Shown here: piece by piece, positions 9,690 to 24,100 of the stretch
Numbering within the stretch: the first letter of the stretch is position 1
Layout of the letters: each line of letters begins with the position of its first letter
Assembly (NCBI GenBank): GCA_012934845.2
Contig: WNNJ02000395.1
Location: 177,997 to 241,996 of the forward strand
Direction: 5' to 3'
From: Pomphorhynchus laevis
Taxonomy: Eukaryota > Acanthocephala > Palaeacanthocephala > Echinorhynchida > Pomphorhynchidae
Length of the DNA: 64,000 bases
Translations under genes and position numbers: made by a program
Notes under the pieces: model-generated
Databases searched by the model: none
What the model was told of the DNA's origin: nothing
What the model saw: the letters and a program-made list of their open reading frames with translations, nothing else

Positions 9690-10990
9690 AGACTTCAAGT
9701 AAATATAAATATATGGATAAAATTGAATTATTAGAATCCTTAAATATTTTGATAAATCAAAGTTATTTAAAGATAAGGAGATCAATATTAAGACAAATAA
9801 AAGGTGTTCCAGTGGGAGGTTATCTGAGTATACGTGATTTACTATTTTTTAAAAGCATGTTCTATAGCAAGTGTTTTTAAAGAAATTATTTTACTTTCTA
9901 GTCCTTAATACTCGTTTTACAAATTTCTTTCCCTTAATACTCATTTTATACTTACTAAAGCAGCATTTGTATTTATCGTTCTATAAGTTTTATGAATTAT
10001 CGACACGTAAGCTTTATCTTTAACTAAATATATCCCTAAATTATCGCAGAATAAAAAATTAAAAAAATAAGATATTTAATTTTACTCTATTTGAAAAAAT
10101 TATTCTTTTCTAGGGATTTAAAACTTAATGTAAATTTTTAAAATAAACTTTACACTAATATACCAAAGCATAGAACTGTTTTAAAACGATATTTGATAGT
10201 ATTTCTTTTTTTGCGATAGAACAAAAAAGTTAATTTACCAAAAATGTAAATTCTCAATATATGAAATCGTTATATTTAATGCAGTTGATATCAAAAACTT
10301 CTATATTTTTTATTTGATCAAAAATAGTGATCGCAAATAAATAGTGGTTGATATGTCTGCAAATATTTAGCGAACTGTTTTTATACAAACATGCATATGT
10401 CTATTTTTAGATATTAAAGTTAAAATGTGGCATCTTAAACCTGAAGGTAATATTTTTAACAATAAATCTAAGCTGTTTGATATATGAAATAAATGTTTCG
10501 ATATATTGATGCTATATGAGTATTTAATTCTAATAATTTTTATTCAATTAGTGAACAAATTTATCCAGAAAGCCTTATTCTTAACAAAACCAATATTAAT
10601 GATAAAGAAGGTGTATATCTAGATATGAACATTAAATTAACATTAACTAAAACTACTATTAATTTATATCGTAAAGATGACATAATTAAATCTATAAGAA
10701 ACATATTTTTGCATGAGCATTCATGTATACCATATAATATAAAATAAGAGAACAACCTTTGAGACCAGTAACATACCAATATAAGAGACTAATCTTTGAC
10801 GATTGCTATTATGAGAATTCATGCATACCATATAATATAAAATATAATACATTAAATAAAAAAATTTAAGAATTGTTATAATATGTAATGATGTTCGTTT
10901 TCTTCAAAATCATTTAAATAATTTAATAGATACATACCTTAAATATATCCTAAGTTATATCCTATTTTAAGCAAAACATTTTCAAATATC
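9690..10990 (+). mobile_element. Broken Penelope-like element, reverse transcriptase remains
   Basis: Reverse transcriptase pieces are visible: LRQIKGVPVGG near 9795-9825, as in the Q-x2-G-x-P-x-G motif of Penelope-like enzymes, and from 10550 a stretch including EQIYPESLILNKTN, YLDMNIKLTL and SCIPYNIK, as in the region after the catalytic palm. The same C-terminal region is better kept at 28.0-28.3 kb. The element is broken, with several breaks, and old. Confidence 0.6.
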
Positions 10991-11194
10991 TAAATCATCA
11001 AATAATTATAAAAAATAGCCTTAAACCTTGAAGTAGAAAATTAGAATGGATAGTATATAATGTAATTTGTTAGAATATTGAATAACAATAGATAAGAAAA
11101 TAAAATTATACGAAATACATTATTGCCATGTATTTGCCCCACTGTTAAATCGGATTTGTCTTTAGTTGTCGAAACTAATATCATAACAGATCCT

Positions 11195-11322
11195 CATGAT
11201 TACCTCCATGATATACTATTAATATAATATATCATGGTATTATTAATATATTACATGATATACTATTAATATAATATATCATGATATTATTAATACATTA
11301 CATGATATACTATTAATATAAA
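11195..11322. repeat. AT-rich short tandem repeat
   Basis: CATGATATACTATTAATATA and its partly inverted form recur two to three times with a period near 57 bp. Each copy is itself near-palindromic (ATATATCATG). Confidence 0.6.
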
Positions 11323-11744
11323 TTTTTTAAAATGCGTAGTTCCTTTAGATTATTTAATAATCTGGAAGAACAATTAATTATTTAATCATTTCCTCCTAAT
11401 TAAATGATTATCTATTGATCATTTTATAAAATTCTGATGTTTAAAAATATTGACTTATAAAATATCTGAATTATAGAATAATTTAGTATTATGATATTTA
11501 CATTTTTAAATGATATTTACAATTTTACAAAATACGTACACAGGTAACTTATCTGAATTATTCTACTGACATTGTTTTCCTGAAAATATAATAACTCTCA
11601 GAAATATTAAAACAATGTATTTATACGATATATACTGAACTATGTGATTGTTTTAGGACGTTTGATAATTTATTAAATTAATTCATCATTAGATGTATTA
11701 TTACATCATTGGATGTATTATTACTTATATCATTAGAATGTATT

Positions 11745-11890
11745 TGGCCCTCTGCTATGCTGAGTTGTGGAATAGTCGTCGAAACCTGATTACTTCTTAG
11801 TAATTCTTTCTAATGACCTCTAATATTTATTATAATACATGGTATATTATCTATTAATTCGTTCATAAAAATACTAAGTTATAAATTTCT
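11745..11890 (+). mobile_element. Penelope-like element 3' tail, divergent
   Basis: Contains ATGTATTTGGCCCTCTGC, GTCGAAACCTGAT and ATGACCTCTAATA, followed by the TTCATAAAAAT tail, in the order of the other family tails. Divergent and old. Confidence 0.55.
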
Positions 11891-12117
11891 TTTTTAAGAT
11901 TTGAGATACAAAATTTTAAGATTAAGAATGAAATTACTCAGTTTAAAATATGAGTCCAAAATACTTAGTTAACTGATCAGATTCTCTCTTTGTTTGTAGA
12001 ATACGTGTAAAAAACTATTGACGTATTATTCTACTATTGTAGTCATTAAACGGCAATTAAATTTAATTATTTTTTTATTTTTTAAATTTAAAATTTAATT
12101 ACATGTTTTACCTACAG

Positions 12118-15100
12118 AGTTAAGTTCATTCAATGTTGGGTTTGTTGGATTCGGACAAATGGGATATGCAATCTCTGAAGCAATGGCATGTAATGTACTT
12201 AAAGCAAGGACACAAATTCATACATACGATCCATCCGAATGTAGACAAATTTTTTCAAAAGTGAGTATTATATTTACAGTATAAATTTAATTACGAGGTT
12301 TATTGTCTTGTTTTTGATTAACTTATCAGGAATTGATATTTTATTATATCATTGATACGTTTGAATGCTTAATTCTTCCAGATTACTTTAGTACATAAAG
12401 ATATAAGTACATAATTTGATATATATTTACTCATAACTAATATCGATATATTATCAATATTAAACGCCTCTTCATTTTTGGCGCCATACAAAAACGATGA
12501 TACATTTAGAGAATATTTAGATTATGTTGACTGAAGATTTTAATATATTTAATTTTTATATTATATATGATGATATTTAATATATTTATGTTTAATTTAT
12601 AAGTTATATATTAAATATATGATATATTTAATGTTTATTATATATGTCATTAAACAGATAATTTATTTTTCTTTAAATTAATCAATTAACGAATATCAAA
12701 CATTTAATTTACATAATTTTTGCTAATTTTAGAGTTTAATATTTTTTGATATTAGAGTAATATCAAATATAATATAAACTATGATATGCTAATATTAGAG
12801 TTTATTATACACCTTCACACAGAAATGATAAAAATCAATTATATCAAAAACATTTTTTTAATTTTTTCTTCATTTTATGTTATACGGAAAACATGGGTGC
12901 ATGTAAAAAATAATAATTTTACCGATTGGCTTTAAATCAATTTTAATTAATTAAAATACTTAGTTTAAGATTTAAAATCAAAATCCCATTTATTATTTAA
13001 CTTCAACAATTGAATCTCCAAATATCTATTTAAGATAAAACAATAATTCATATCCGAATAATAATTAATTATCTAAACGTATTGTATAATCTCAAAATTT
13101 AGCAGATATTCAATATCAATTAATGCAAGTCAATCGGCAGCCCCATTTTGTTTTAATATGCAGATGTATCCATTTATTTGTGTATTGTATGTTACAATTT
13201 AGATCGCAAATCTAATTATTGAATTAAATTGTTAAATCAATAATTATTAATTGTTGAATCTAATTATTATCTAAATATTGATACTATAATAAATTAGAAA
13301 CTATTATTAATCTTCAAAACATATGATGTAATGAATCTTCAAAAAAATAAGATCAAATGAATCTTCAAAAAATATGATCTAATAAATCTTCAAAAAATAT
13401 AATTAATAAATCTTCAAAAAATATTTTATGTCATAATTCATTAATTATTAATTAAATAATAATTAATAATAAATATTAATTAATAATTATTAATAATTAA
13501 TTAATGATTATGAGCTATTAATTTATTTTAAAATTATTTTTAATGCAGTAAAATTTAAGTACAAAAAATTAAATAGTTAATAATGATCCAATATCGATAA
13601 ATAATTATTGAGCTGGATCGAAGAAAGAAGGAAATTTTGTTGATATTTCGCTAACTTCTGTTAGTATCTCCAGAAACTCCGTAATTTTCTGAAGATGCTA
13701 ACAGAAGTCTATTTTTATATTTTAATTTAAAACATTTTTAGCAATGTATGGTCGATGAATAGGGGACGAAACCTGATAACATAGCAGTTCCTCATGATGA
13801 CTTCTAATCCTCATTCCGACACAGCATCTGTTATTTATTAGTTCATAAAAATTGACATTTATTTCAAATTTCAATTTATCATTTAAACTTGTTATAAATT
13901 ATATAAAATCTTATAATTATCTAATTTTAAATAGTCGATTATGCTCCATTATTGATAAATAATTATTGGAGCTGGATCAAAGTAAAGAAATTATTTTTTA
14001 TAATTCGCTAACTTCTGTTAGCATCTTCAGAAAATTACTTTTAATAGTTGATACTGATCCATTATTGATAAATAATTATTGGAGTTGGATCAAAGGAAAG
14101 ACGTAATTATTTTTTATAATTCGCTAACTACTGTTAGCATCTTCAGAAAATTACCTTTTAATAGTTGATACTGATCCATTATTGATAAATAATTATTGGA
14201 GCTGGATCAAAGTAAAGAAATTATTTTTAATATTTCGCTAACTTCTGTTAGCATCTTCAGAAAATTACCTTTTAATAGTTGATACTGATCCATTATTGAT
14301 AAATAATTATTGGAGTTGGATCAAAGGAAATACGTAATTATTTTTTATAATTCGCTAACTACTGTTGCATCTTCAGAAAATTAACTTTTAATAGATGATA
14401 CTGATCCATTATTGATAAATAATTATTGGAGCTGGATCAAAGGAAATACGTAATTATTTTTGATATTTTCGCTAACTTTTGTTAGCATCTTCAGAAAATT
14501 ACCTTTTTATAGTTGATACTGATTGATAAATAATTATTGGAGCTGGATCAAAGGAAAGAAACTATTTTTAATATTTCGCTAACTACTGTTAGCATCTTCA
14601 CAAAATTACCTTATAATAGTTGATACTGATCCATTATTGATAAATATTTATTGGAGCTGGATCAAAGGAAAGAAATTATTTTTAATATTTAGCTAACTAC
14701 TGTTAGCATCTTCACAAAATTACCTTTTAATAGTTGATACTGATCCATTATTGATAAATATTTATTGGAGCTGGATCAAAGGAAAGAAATTATTTTTAAT
14801 ATTTAGCTAACTACTGTTAGCATCTTCACAAAATTACCTTTTAATAGTTGATGCTGATCCATTATTGATAAATATTTTTTGGAGCTGGATCAAAGGAAAG
14901 AAATTATTTTTAATATTTAGCTAACTACTGTTAGCATCTTCACAAAATTACCTTTTAATAGTTGATACTGATTTATTATTGATAAATAATTATTGGAGTT
15001 GGATCAAAGGAAAGACGTAATTATTTTTGATATTTTCGCTAACTTTTGTTAGCATCTTCAGAAAATTACCTTTTAATAGTTGATACTGATCCATTATTGA

Positions 15101-18100
15101 TAAATAGTTATTGGAGCTGGATCAACGTAAAGAAATTATTTTTAATATTTTGCTAACTTCTGTTAGCATCTTCACAAAATAACCTTTTACTAGTTGATAC
15201 TGATCCATTATTGATAAATAATTATTGGAGCTGGATCAAAGGAAAGAAATTATTTTTAATATTTCGCATACTACTGTTAGCATCTTCACAAAATTACCTT
15301 TTAATAGTTGATACTGATTTATTATTGATAAATAATTATTGGAGTTGGATCAAAGGAAAGACGTAATTTTTTTTGATATTTTCGCTAACTTTTGTTAGCA
15401 TCTACAGAAAATTTCCTTTTAATAGTTGATACTTATCCATTATTGATAAATAATTATTGGAGCTGGATCAAAGGAAAGAAATTATTTTTAATATTTCGCT
15501 TACTACTGTTTGCATCTTCACAAAATTACCTTTTAATAGTTGATACTGATTTATTATTGATAAATAATTATTGGAGTTGGATCAAAGGAAAAACGTAATT
15601 ATTTTTGATATTTTCGCTAACTTTTGTTAGCATCTTCAAAAAATTACCTTTTAATAGTTGATACTGATCCATTATTGATATATAATTATTGGAGCTGGAT
15701 CAAAGTAAAGAAATTATTTTTAATATTTCGCTAACTTCTGTTAGCATCTTCACAAAATAACCTTTTAATAGTTGATACTTATCCATTATTGATAAATAAT
15801 TATTGGAGCTGGATCAAAGGAAATAAATTATTTTTAATATTTCGCTTACTACTGTTAGCATCTTCACAAAATTACCTTTTAATAGTTGATACTGATTTAT
15901 TATTGATAAATAATTATTGGAGTTGGATCAAAGGAAATACGTAATTATTTTTGATATTTTCGCTAAATTTTGTTAGCATCTTCAGAAAATTACCTTTTAA
16001 TAGCTGATACTTATACATTATTGATAAATAATTATTGGAGCTGGATCAAAGGAAAGAAATTTTTTTTAATATTTCGCTAACTACTGTTAGCATCTTCACA
16101 AAATTACCTTTTAATAGTTGATACTGATTTATTATTGATAAATAATTATTGGAGTTGGATCAAAGGAAAGACGTAATTATTTTTGATATTTTCGCTAACT
16201 TTTGTTAGCATCTTCAAAAAATTACCTTTTAATAGTTGATACTGATCCATTATTGATATATAATTATTGGAGCTGGATCAAAGTAAAGAAATTATTTTTA
16301 ATATTTCGCTAACTTCTGTTAGCATCTTCACAAAATTACCTTTTAATAGTTGATACTGAATTATTATTGATAAATAATTATTGGAGCTGGATCTAAGGAA
16401 AGAAATGATTTTTAATATTTCGCTTACTACTGTTAGCATCTTCACAAAATTACCTTTTAATAGTTGATACTGATTTATTATTGATATATAATTATTGGAG
16501 TTGGATCAAAGGAAATACGTAATTATTTTTGATATTTTCGCTAAATTTTGTTAGCATCTTCAGAAAATTACCTTTTAATAGTTGATACTTATCCATTATT
16601 GATAAATAATTATTGGAGCTGGATCAAAGTAAATAAATTATTTTTAATATTTCGCTAACTTCTGTTAGCATCTTCACAAAATAACCTTTTAATATTTGAT
16701 ACTTATCCATTATTGATAAATAATTATTGGAGCTGGATCAAAGGAAAGAAATTATTTTTAATATTTCGCTTACTACTGTTGGCATCTTCACAAAATTACC
16801 TTTTAATAGTTGATACTGATCCATTATTGATAAATATTTATTGGAGCTGGATCAAAGGAAAGAAATTTTTTTTAATATTTCGCTTACTACTGTTAGCATC
16901 TTCACAAAATTACCTTTTAATAGTTGATACTGATTTATTATTGATAAATAATTATTGGAGTTGAATCAAAGGAAATACGTAATTATTTTTGATATTTTCG
17001 ATAAATTTTGTTAGCATCTTCAGAAAATTACCTTTTAATAGTTGATACTTATCCATTATTGATATATAATTATTGGAGCTGGATCAAAGTAAAGAAATTA
17101 TTTTTAATATTTCGCTAACTTCTGTTAGCATCTTCACAAAATAACCTTTTAATAGTTGATACTTATCCATTATTGATAAATAATTATTGGAGCGTGATCA
17201 AAGGAAAAAAATTATTTTTAATATTTCGCTTACTACTGTTAGCATCTTCACAAAATTACCTTTTAATAGTTGATACTGATTTATTATTGATAAATAATTT
17301 TTGGAGTTGGATCAAAGGAAATACTTAATTAGTTTTAATATTTTCGCTAAATTTTGTTAGCATCTTCAGAAAATTACCTTTTAATAGTTGATACTTATCC
17401 ATTATTGATAAATAATTATTGGAGCTGGATCAAAGGAAAGAAATTTTTTTTAATATTTCGCTAACTACTGTTAGCATCTTCACAAAATTACCTTTTAATA
17501 GTTGATACTGAATTATTATTGATAAATAATTATTGTAGCTGTATCTAAGGAAAGAAATGATTTTTAATATTTCGCTTACTACTGTTAGCATCTTCACAAA
17601 ATTACCTTTTAATAGTTGATACTGATTTATTATTGATAAATAATTATTGGAGTTGGATCAAAGGAAATACGTAATTATTTTTGATATTTTCGCTAAATTT
17701 TGTTAGCATCTTCAGAAAATTACCTTTTAATAGTTGATACTTATCCATTATTGATAAATAATTATTGGAGCTGGATCAAAGTAAATAAATTATTTTTAAT
17801 ATTTCGCTAACTTCTGTTAGCATCTTCACAAAATAACCTTTTAATAGTTGATACTTATCCATTATTGATAAATAATTATTGGAGCTGGATCAAAGGAAAG
17901 AAATTATTTTTAATATTTCGCTTACTACTGTTAGCATCTTAACAAAATTATCTTTTAATAGTTGATACTGATCCATTATTGATAAATATTTATTGGAGCT
18001 GGATCAAAGTCAAGAAATTTTTTTTAATATTTAGCTTACTACTGTTAACATCTTCACAAAATTACCTTTTAATAGTTGATACTGATTTTTTATTGATAAA

Positions 18101-21100
18101 TAATTATTGGAGTTGAATCAAAGGAAATACGTAATTATTTTTGATATTTTCGCTAAATTTTGTTAGCATCTTCAGAAAATTACCTTTTAATAGTTGATAC
18201 TTATCCATTATTGATATATAATTATTGGAGCTGGATCAAAGTAAAGAAATTATTTTTAATATTTCGCTAACTTCTGTTAGCATCTTCACAAAATAACCTT
18301 TTAATAGTTGATACTTATCCATTATTGATAAATAATTATTGGAGCGTGATCAAAGGAAAAAAATTATTTTTAATATTTCGCTTACTACTGTTAGCATCTT
18401 CACAAAATTACCTTTTAATAGTTGATACTGATTTATTATTGATAAATAATTTTTGGAGTTGGATCAAAGGAAATACGTAATTAGTTTTGATATTTTCGCT
18501 AAATTTTGTTAGCATCTTCAGAAAATTACCTTTTAATTGTTGATACTTATCCATTATTGATAAATAATTATTGGAGCTGGATTAAAGGAAAGAAATTTTT
18601 TTTAATATTTCACTAACTACTGTTAGCATCTTCACAAAATTACCTTTTAATAGTTGATACTGATTTATTATTGATAAATAATTATTGTAGTTGGATCAAA
18701 GGAAAGATGTAATTATTTTTGATATTTTCGCTAACTTTTGTTAGCATCTTCAAAAAATTACCTTTTAATAGTTGATACTGATCCATTATTGATATATAAT
18801 TATTGGAGCTGGATCAAAGTAAAGAAATTATTTTTAATATTTCGCTAACTTCTGTTAGCATCTTCACAAATTACCTTTTAATAGTTGATACTGAATTATT
18901 ATTGATAAATAATTATTGTAGCTGGATCTAAGGAAAGAAATTATTTTTAATATTTCGCTTACTACTGTTAGCATCTTCACAAAATTACCTTTTAATAGTT
19001 GATACTGATTTATTATTGATAAATAATTATTGGAGTTGGATCAAAGGAAATACGTAATTATTTTTGATATTTTCGCTAAATTTTGTTAGCATCTTCAGAA
19101 AATTACCTTTTAATAGTTGATACTTATCCATTATTGATAAATAATTATTGGAGCTGGATCAAAGTAAATAAATTATTTTTAATATTTCGCTAACTTCTGT
19201 TAGCATCTTCACAAAATAACCTTTTAATAGTTGATACTTATCCATTGTTGATAAATAATTATTGGAGCTGGATCAAAGGAAAGAAATTATTTTTAATATT
19301 TCGCTTACTACTGTTAGCATCTTCACAAAATTACCTTTTAATAGTTGATACTGATTTATTATTGATAAATAATTATTGGAGCTGGATCAAAGTAAAGAAA
19401 TTATTTTTAATATTTCGCTAACTTCTGTTAGCATCTTCACAAAATAACCTTTTAATAGTTGATACTTATCCATTATTGATAAATAATTATTGGAGCTGGA
19501 TCAAAGGAAAGAAATTATTTTTAATATTTCGCTAACTTCTGTTAGCATCTTCACAAAATTACCTTTTAATAGTTGATACTGAAATATTATTGATAAATAT
19601 TTATTGGAGCTGGATCAAAGGAAAGAAATTATTTTTAATATTTAGCTAACTACTGTTAGCATCTTCACAAAATTACCTTTTAATAGTTGATACTGATTTA
19701 TTATTGATAAATAATTATTGGAGTTGGATCAAAGGAAAGACGTAATTATTTTTGATATTTTCGCTAACTTTTGTTAGCATCTTCAGAAAATTACCTTTTA
19801 ATAGTTGATACTGATCCACTATTGATAAATAGTTATTGGAGCTGGATCAACGTAAAGAAATTATTTTTAATATTTTGCTAACTTCTGTTAGCATCTTCAC
19901 AAAATAACCTTTTAATAGTTGATACTGATCCATTATTGATAAATAATTATTGGAGCTGGATCAAAGGAAAGAAATTATTTTTAATATTTCGCATACTACT
20001 GTTAGCATCTTCACAAAATTACCTTTTAATAGTTGATACTGATTTATTATTGATAAATAATTATTGGAGTTGGATCAAAGGAAAGACGTAATTTTTTTTT
20101 GATATTTTCGCTAACTTTTGTTAGCATCTACAGAAAATTTCCTTTTAATAGTTGATACTTATCCATTATTGATAAATAATTATTGGAGCTGGATCAAAGG
20201 AAAGAAATTATTTTTAATATTTCGCTAACTACTGTTAGCATCTTCACAAAATTACCTTTTAATAGTTGATACTGATTTATTATTGATAAATAATTATTGG
20301 AGTTGGATCAAAGGAAAGACGTAATTATTTTTGATATTTTCGCTAACTTTTGTTAGCATCTTCAAAAAATTACCTTTTAATAGTTGATACTGATCCGTTA
20401 TTGATATATAATTATTGGAGCTGGATCAAAGTAAAGAAATTATTTTTAATATTTCGCTAACTTCTGTTAGCATCTTCACAAAATAACCTTTTAATAGTTG
20501 ATACTTATCCATTATTGATAAATAATTATTGGAGCTGGATCAAAGGAAAGAAATTATTTTTAATATTTCGCTTACTACTGTTAGCATCTTCACAAAATTA
20601 CCTTTTAATAGTTGATACTGATTTATTATTGATAAATAATTATTGGAGTTGGATCAAAGGAAATACGTAATTATTTTTGATATTTTCGCTAAATTTTGTT
20701 AGCATCTTCAGAAAATTACCTTTTAATAGTTGATACTTATCCATTATTGATAAATAATTATTGGAGCTGGATCAAAGTAAAGAAATTATTTTTGATATTT
20801 TCGCTAACTTTTGTTAGCATCTTCAAAAAATTACCTTTTAGTAGTTGATACTGATTTATTATTGATAAATAATTATTGGAGCTGGATCAAAGTAAAGAAA
20901 TTATTTTTAATATTTCGCTAACTTCTGTTAGCATCTTCAGAAAATTACCTTTTAATAGTTAATACTTATCCATTATTGATAAATAATTATTGGAGCAGAT
21001 CAAAGTAAAGAAATTTTTTTTTATAATTCGCTAACTTCTGTTAGCATCTTCACAAAATTACCTTTAATAGTTGATACGGATCTATTATTGATAAATAATT

Positions 21101-24100
21101 ATTGGAGCTGAATCGAAGAAAGAAGGAAATTTTGTTGATATTTTGCTAACTTCTGTTAGCATCTTCAGAAAATTACAAATGGTAGTTTTCTTCTAGTTGC
21201 TAACAGAAGTTAGCGAAATATCAAACAAATCATCTTTTCTTAGATCCAGCTCCAATAATTATTTATATATAGTGATCTCGAGAAGAAACACTTAAAGCAA
21301 TTGAAACGACTTAAGGAAATATTTTGTTGTTTTATTAAATATTAAATATTTGATATTTCATAAGTTCTGTTGTAATTGTTTTCTTATATAATTTTTTTAT
21401 TTATTATTTATAAAATTATTAAGTTAATTTATTATAATTATACTGTTAATATAATATATTATTAATATAATTAATTTTTTGTTCATTCTCATTAATTATA
21501 ATTGCTTGATACGTTAGATAATGAAATGTTTATTATGGTCAATTATAATGGTTATGTAAGTCAATAAAACTAATTTAAGTCAATAAGTAAATTGCAGTTA
21601 ATATTTTAATGTAGGGAAATATGCTATTTTATAATTTAATTTGTGTCTAAATAATTAAGATTCGTGTTTGTTTAGAAATCTGGCTTCACAGTTATGAATT
21701 CATTGGAAGATCTTCAACCCGTTGATATTGTAGTGCTTTGCGTAAAGCCTAATATCGCTCGTGACACATTAGCATATATCAATCATCTTATAAAAGGAAA
21801 ATTGATTATATCGGTAATGGCCGGAATTACTGTCGAGACGTTAATGCAGGTAATCTAGATAAATGTAATTTTAGTACTGTTTATCCTTTTATTAACCAGA
21901 TTACTAACGGTTGTTGTAGAATATGCTGTGTTATAACTAACTTAGCCGCATCGGTTGGAGCTGCGTCATCAGCATTTACAACATCATCAACCTGTACGAA
22001 AGGTGAACCATTAATTTCGTTGTTGATTGTTTTAGTGATTTAATGTAATCGTCAGTTTTAAGTATCTATACGTTAATTTCGTTTCAAGGTAGATTATAGT
22101 AGTGATCAAAAAGCTTCTTTTGTTAGCGTGTAACTATTCGCGATCTACAAAATTATTCTGATATCAATATGATTAAATGTGTTAAGCATATTTAGATTAA
22201 TATTATTTAATATTATATATTATTTGGTATTATAATATATTAAATTTATATTAAAGTAATATAAATGTATATTAATTTATATTAAATTTATATTAGTATA
22301 TTAAAGACATACTGTGAAAAAATAAGAAATGTCAGTCGGTTATCTAAAATTTAATAAATATTAAATTTTTCTAAATCGATATCTCTTGAGGTCGTATTTT
22401 TGTAATAGATATTAACAAATGTGGACATTGCGTAAAGTTAACCTTTGCAAATAACAACAATACAAGAACAATTTCTTGACAAAAAATAAAAAAGTAATAC
22501 GAGATTTTTCTTGCTAACCACAGGTTCATTTACAGGTGAATTTATTAAATTTAAAATTTCAAAGACAGATTTTATCTATTTGTACAGTAGGCGTGTAGAA
22601 CACAACGTTGCGTAGCGTAAATGGAACATTTTAAATATGACAAATAATGAGTCATCATTAAGTCATCATTATGACTCTATGATGCGTTCGCAATGTTTAA
22701 ATTGCTTAGATTGGAGTCGCTGCAATGTTCAAAATAACAATTAAATAGAACAATTTCTTGACAAGAAAAAATAATATTACACATGATTTTTCCTGGTCGT
22801 GGAGGCCCTGCACGAACCAAACTACTTCAGACATTGTGATCCTGGGATATAGACCAGAGTTCTCTTTCAGATAGCCCTAGGCGGTCTTCGGCCAGTATCG
22901 ATATTTGATCTCTCCACCTATATCGAGATCTACCTCGAGTTCTCTTTCGAGAGAGTCCAGCTTAGAATACCCTCCGAGTAAAGAGATCCCTAGACATCAT
23001 CAGAACGTGTCCTAGCTACCTCAACTGACTTTGGAGTGGAAACGCAGCGACTTTACTCTGTGTCCATCCCGGATGGCCTAATTCCTAATCTTATTTTTTT
23101 GGCTAAGACCTGCCACACGTATATGTAAATATATAAATATAATTAAATAAAATATAGTATATAATATATAATTTATAAATATGATATCATATAAACATAA
23201 AAAATTAATAAATATATAAAATATAAAAATGTAATGCATTTATTAATAAATACAACCATTTATTTTTAAAATATTTGTCGCGATTAAAGAGCTCACTCTG
23301 AAGTCAATATGCTTATCATATTTTAATGGCAACATTATAAGCGCTAAAAACATTTTAGACAGTCTATAACTGTCGATAATGAGTTTACACACAGCAAAAC
23401 TTTAAATTGCAAAGTACATATTATCACTTACAAGTTGATAATCATAGTCGAAAATTAAAAAAATATCCATACCGAACTGTCGAAATTTAAGGTTTACTTA
23501 AAATACAAACTTTTCCAAAATATTCGCCACACTTTGTTTATACAATGCAAAATTTAATTTACATTTCAAATACAATATAATACGCATATTATAATATGCG
23601 TATTATTGTTATAATACGTCATATAATAGTCATATTTCAGTAAACAATAATACCATATATAGGAATTAAAGGGAATAAATCATTCCATTTTTTACTAATA
23701 ATTATAGCAGTGTTTAACTAATAATGAATTTTGAAATATAATTATTAGAGATGAATGAAAAGAGAGAAAATTTTATTTGATATTTTGCTAACCTCTATTA
23801 GCATCTTCAGAAAATTACTTTTTAAAGGGTAATTTTCTGAAGATGCTAACAGATGTCAAATAAAAATTTCGCCTCTTCTTTGATCCAGCTCCAATAATTA
23901 TTTATTAATTATGGATCATTATCAACCATTTAAAATAATTCGACAATACTATGGAGCCATTGGTTTGCAGTTATCGAAAAGCACAGAGAAAATCTAAATC
24001 AATAAATCGAAATCTAAAATGACCAGTATATTTTTAAGAGGTAATTTTCTGAATGTGCTAACAGAGGTTAGCGAGATATTTGAAATAAAATTTTCCTCCT

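Noticed and set aside
15392-16964. Open frames in the satellite (LLLFASSQNYLLIVDT repeats)
   Set aside because: They follow the monomer period and have no conservation beyond the DNA repeat.
13930-21170. CRISPR-like appearance of regular repeats
   Set aside because: There are no unique spacers; whole ~114-bp monomers repeat, and the setting is a eukaryotic intron.
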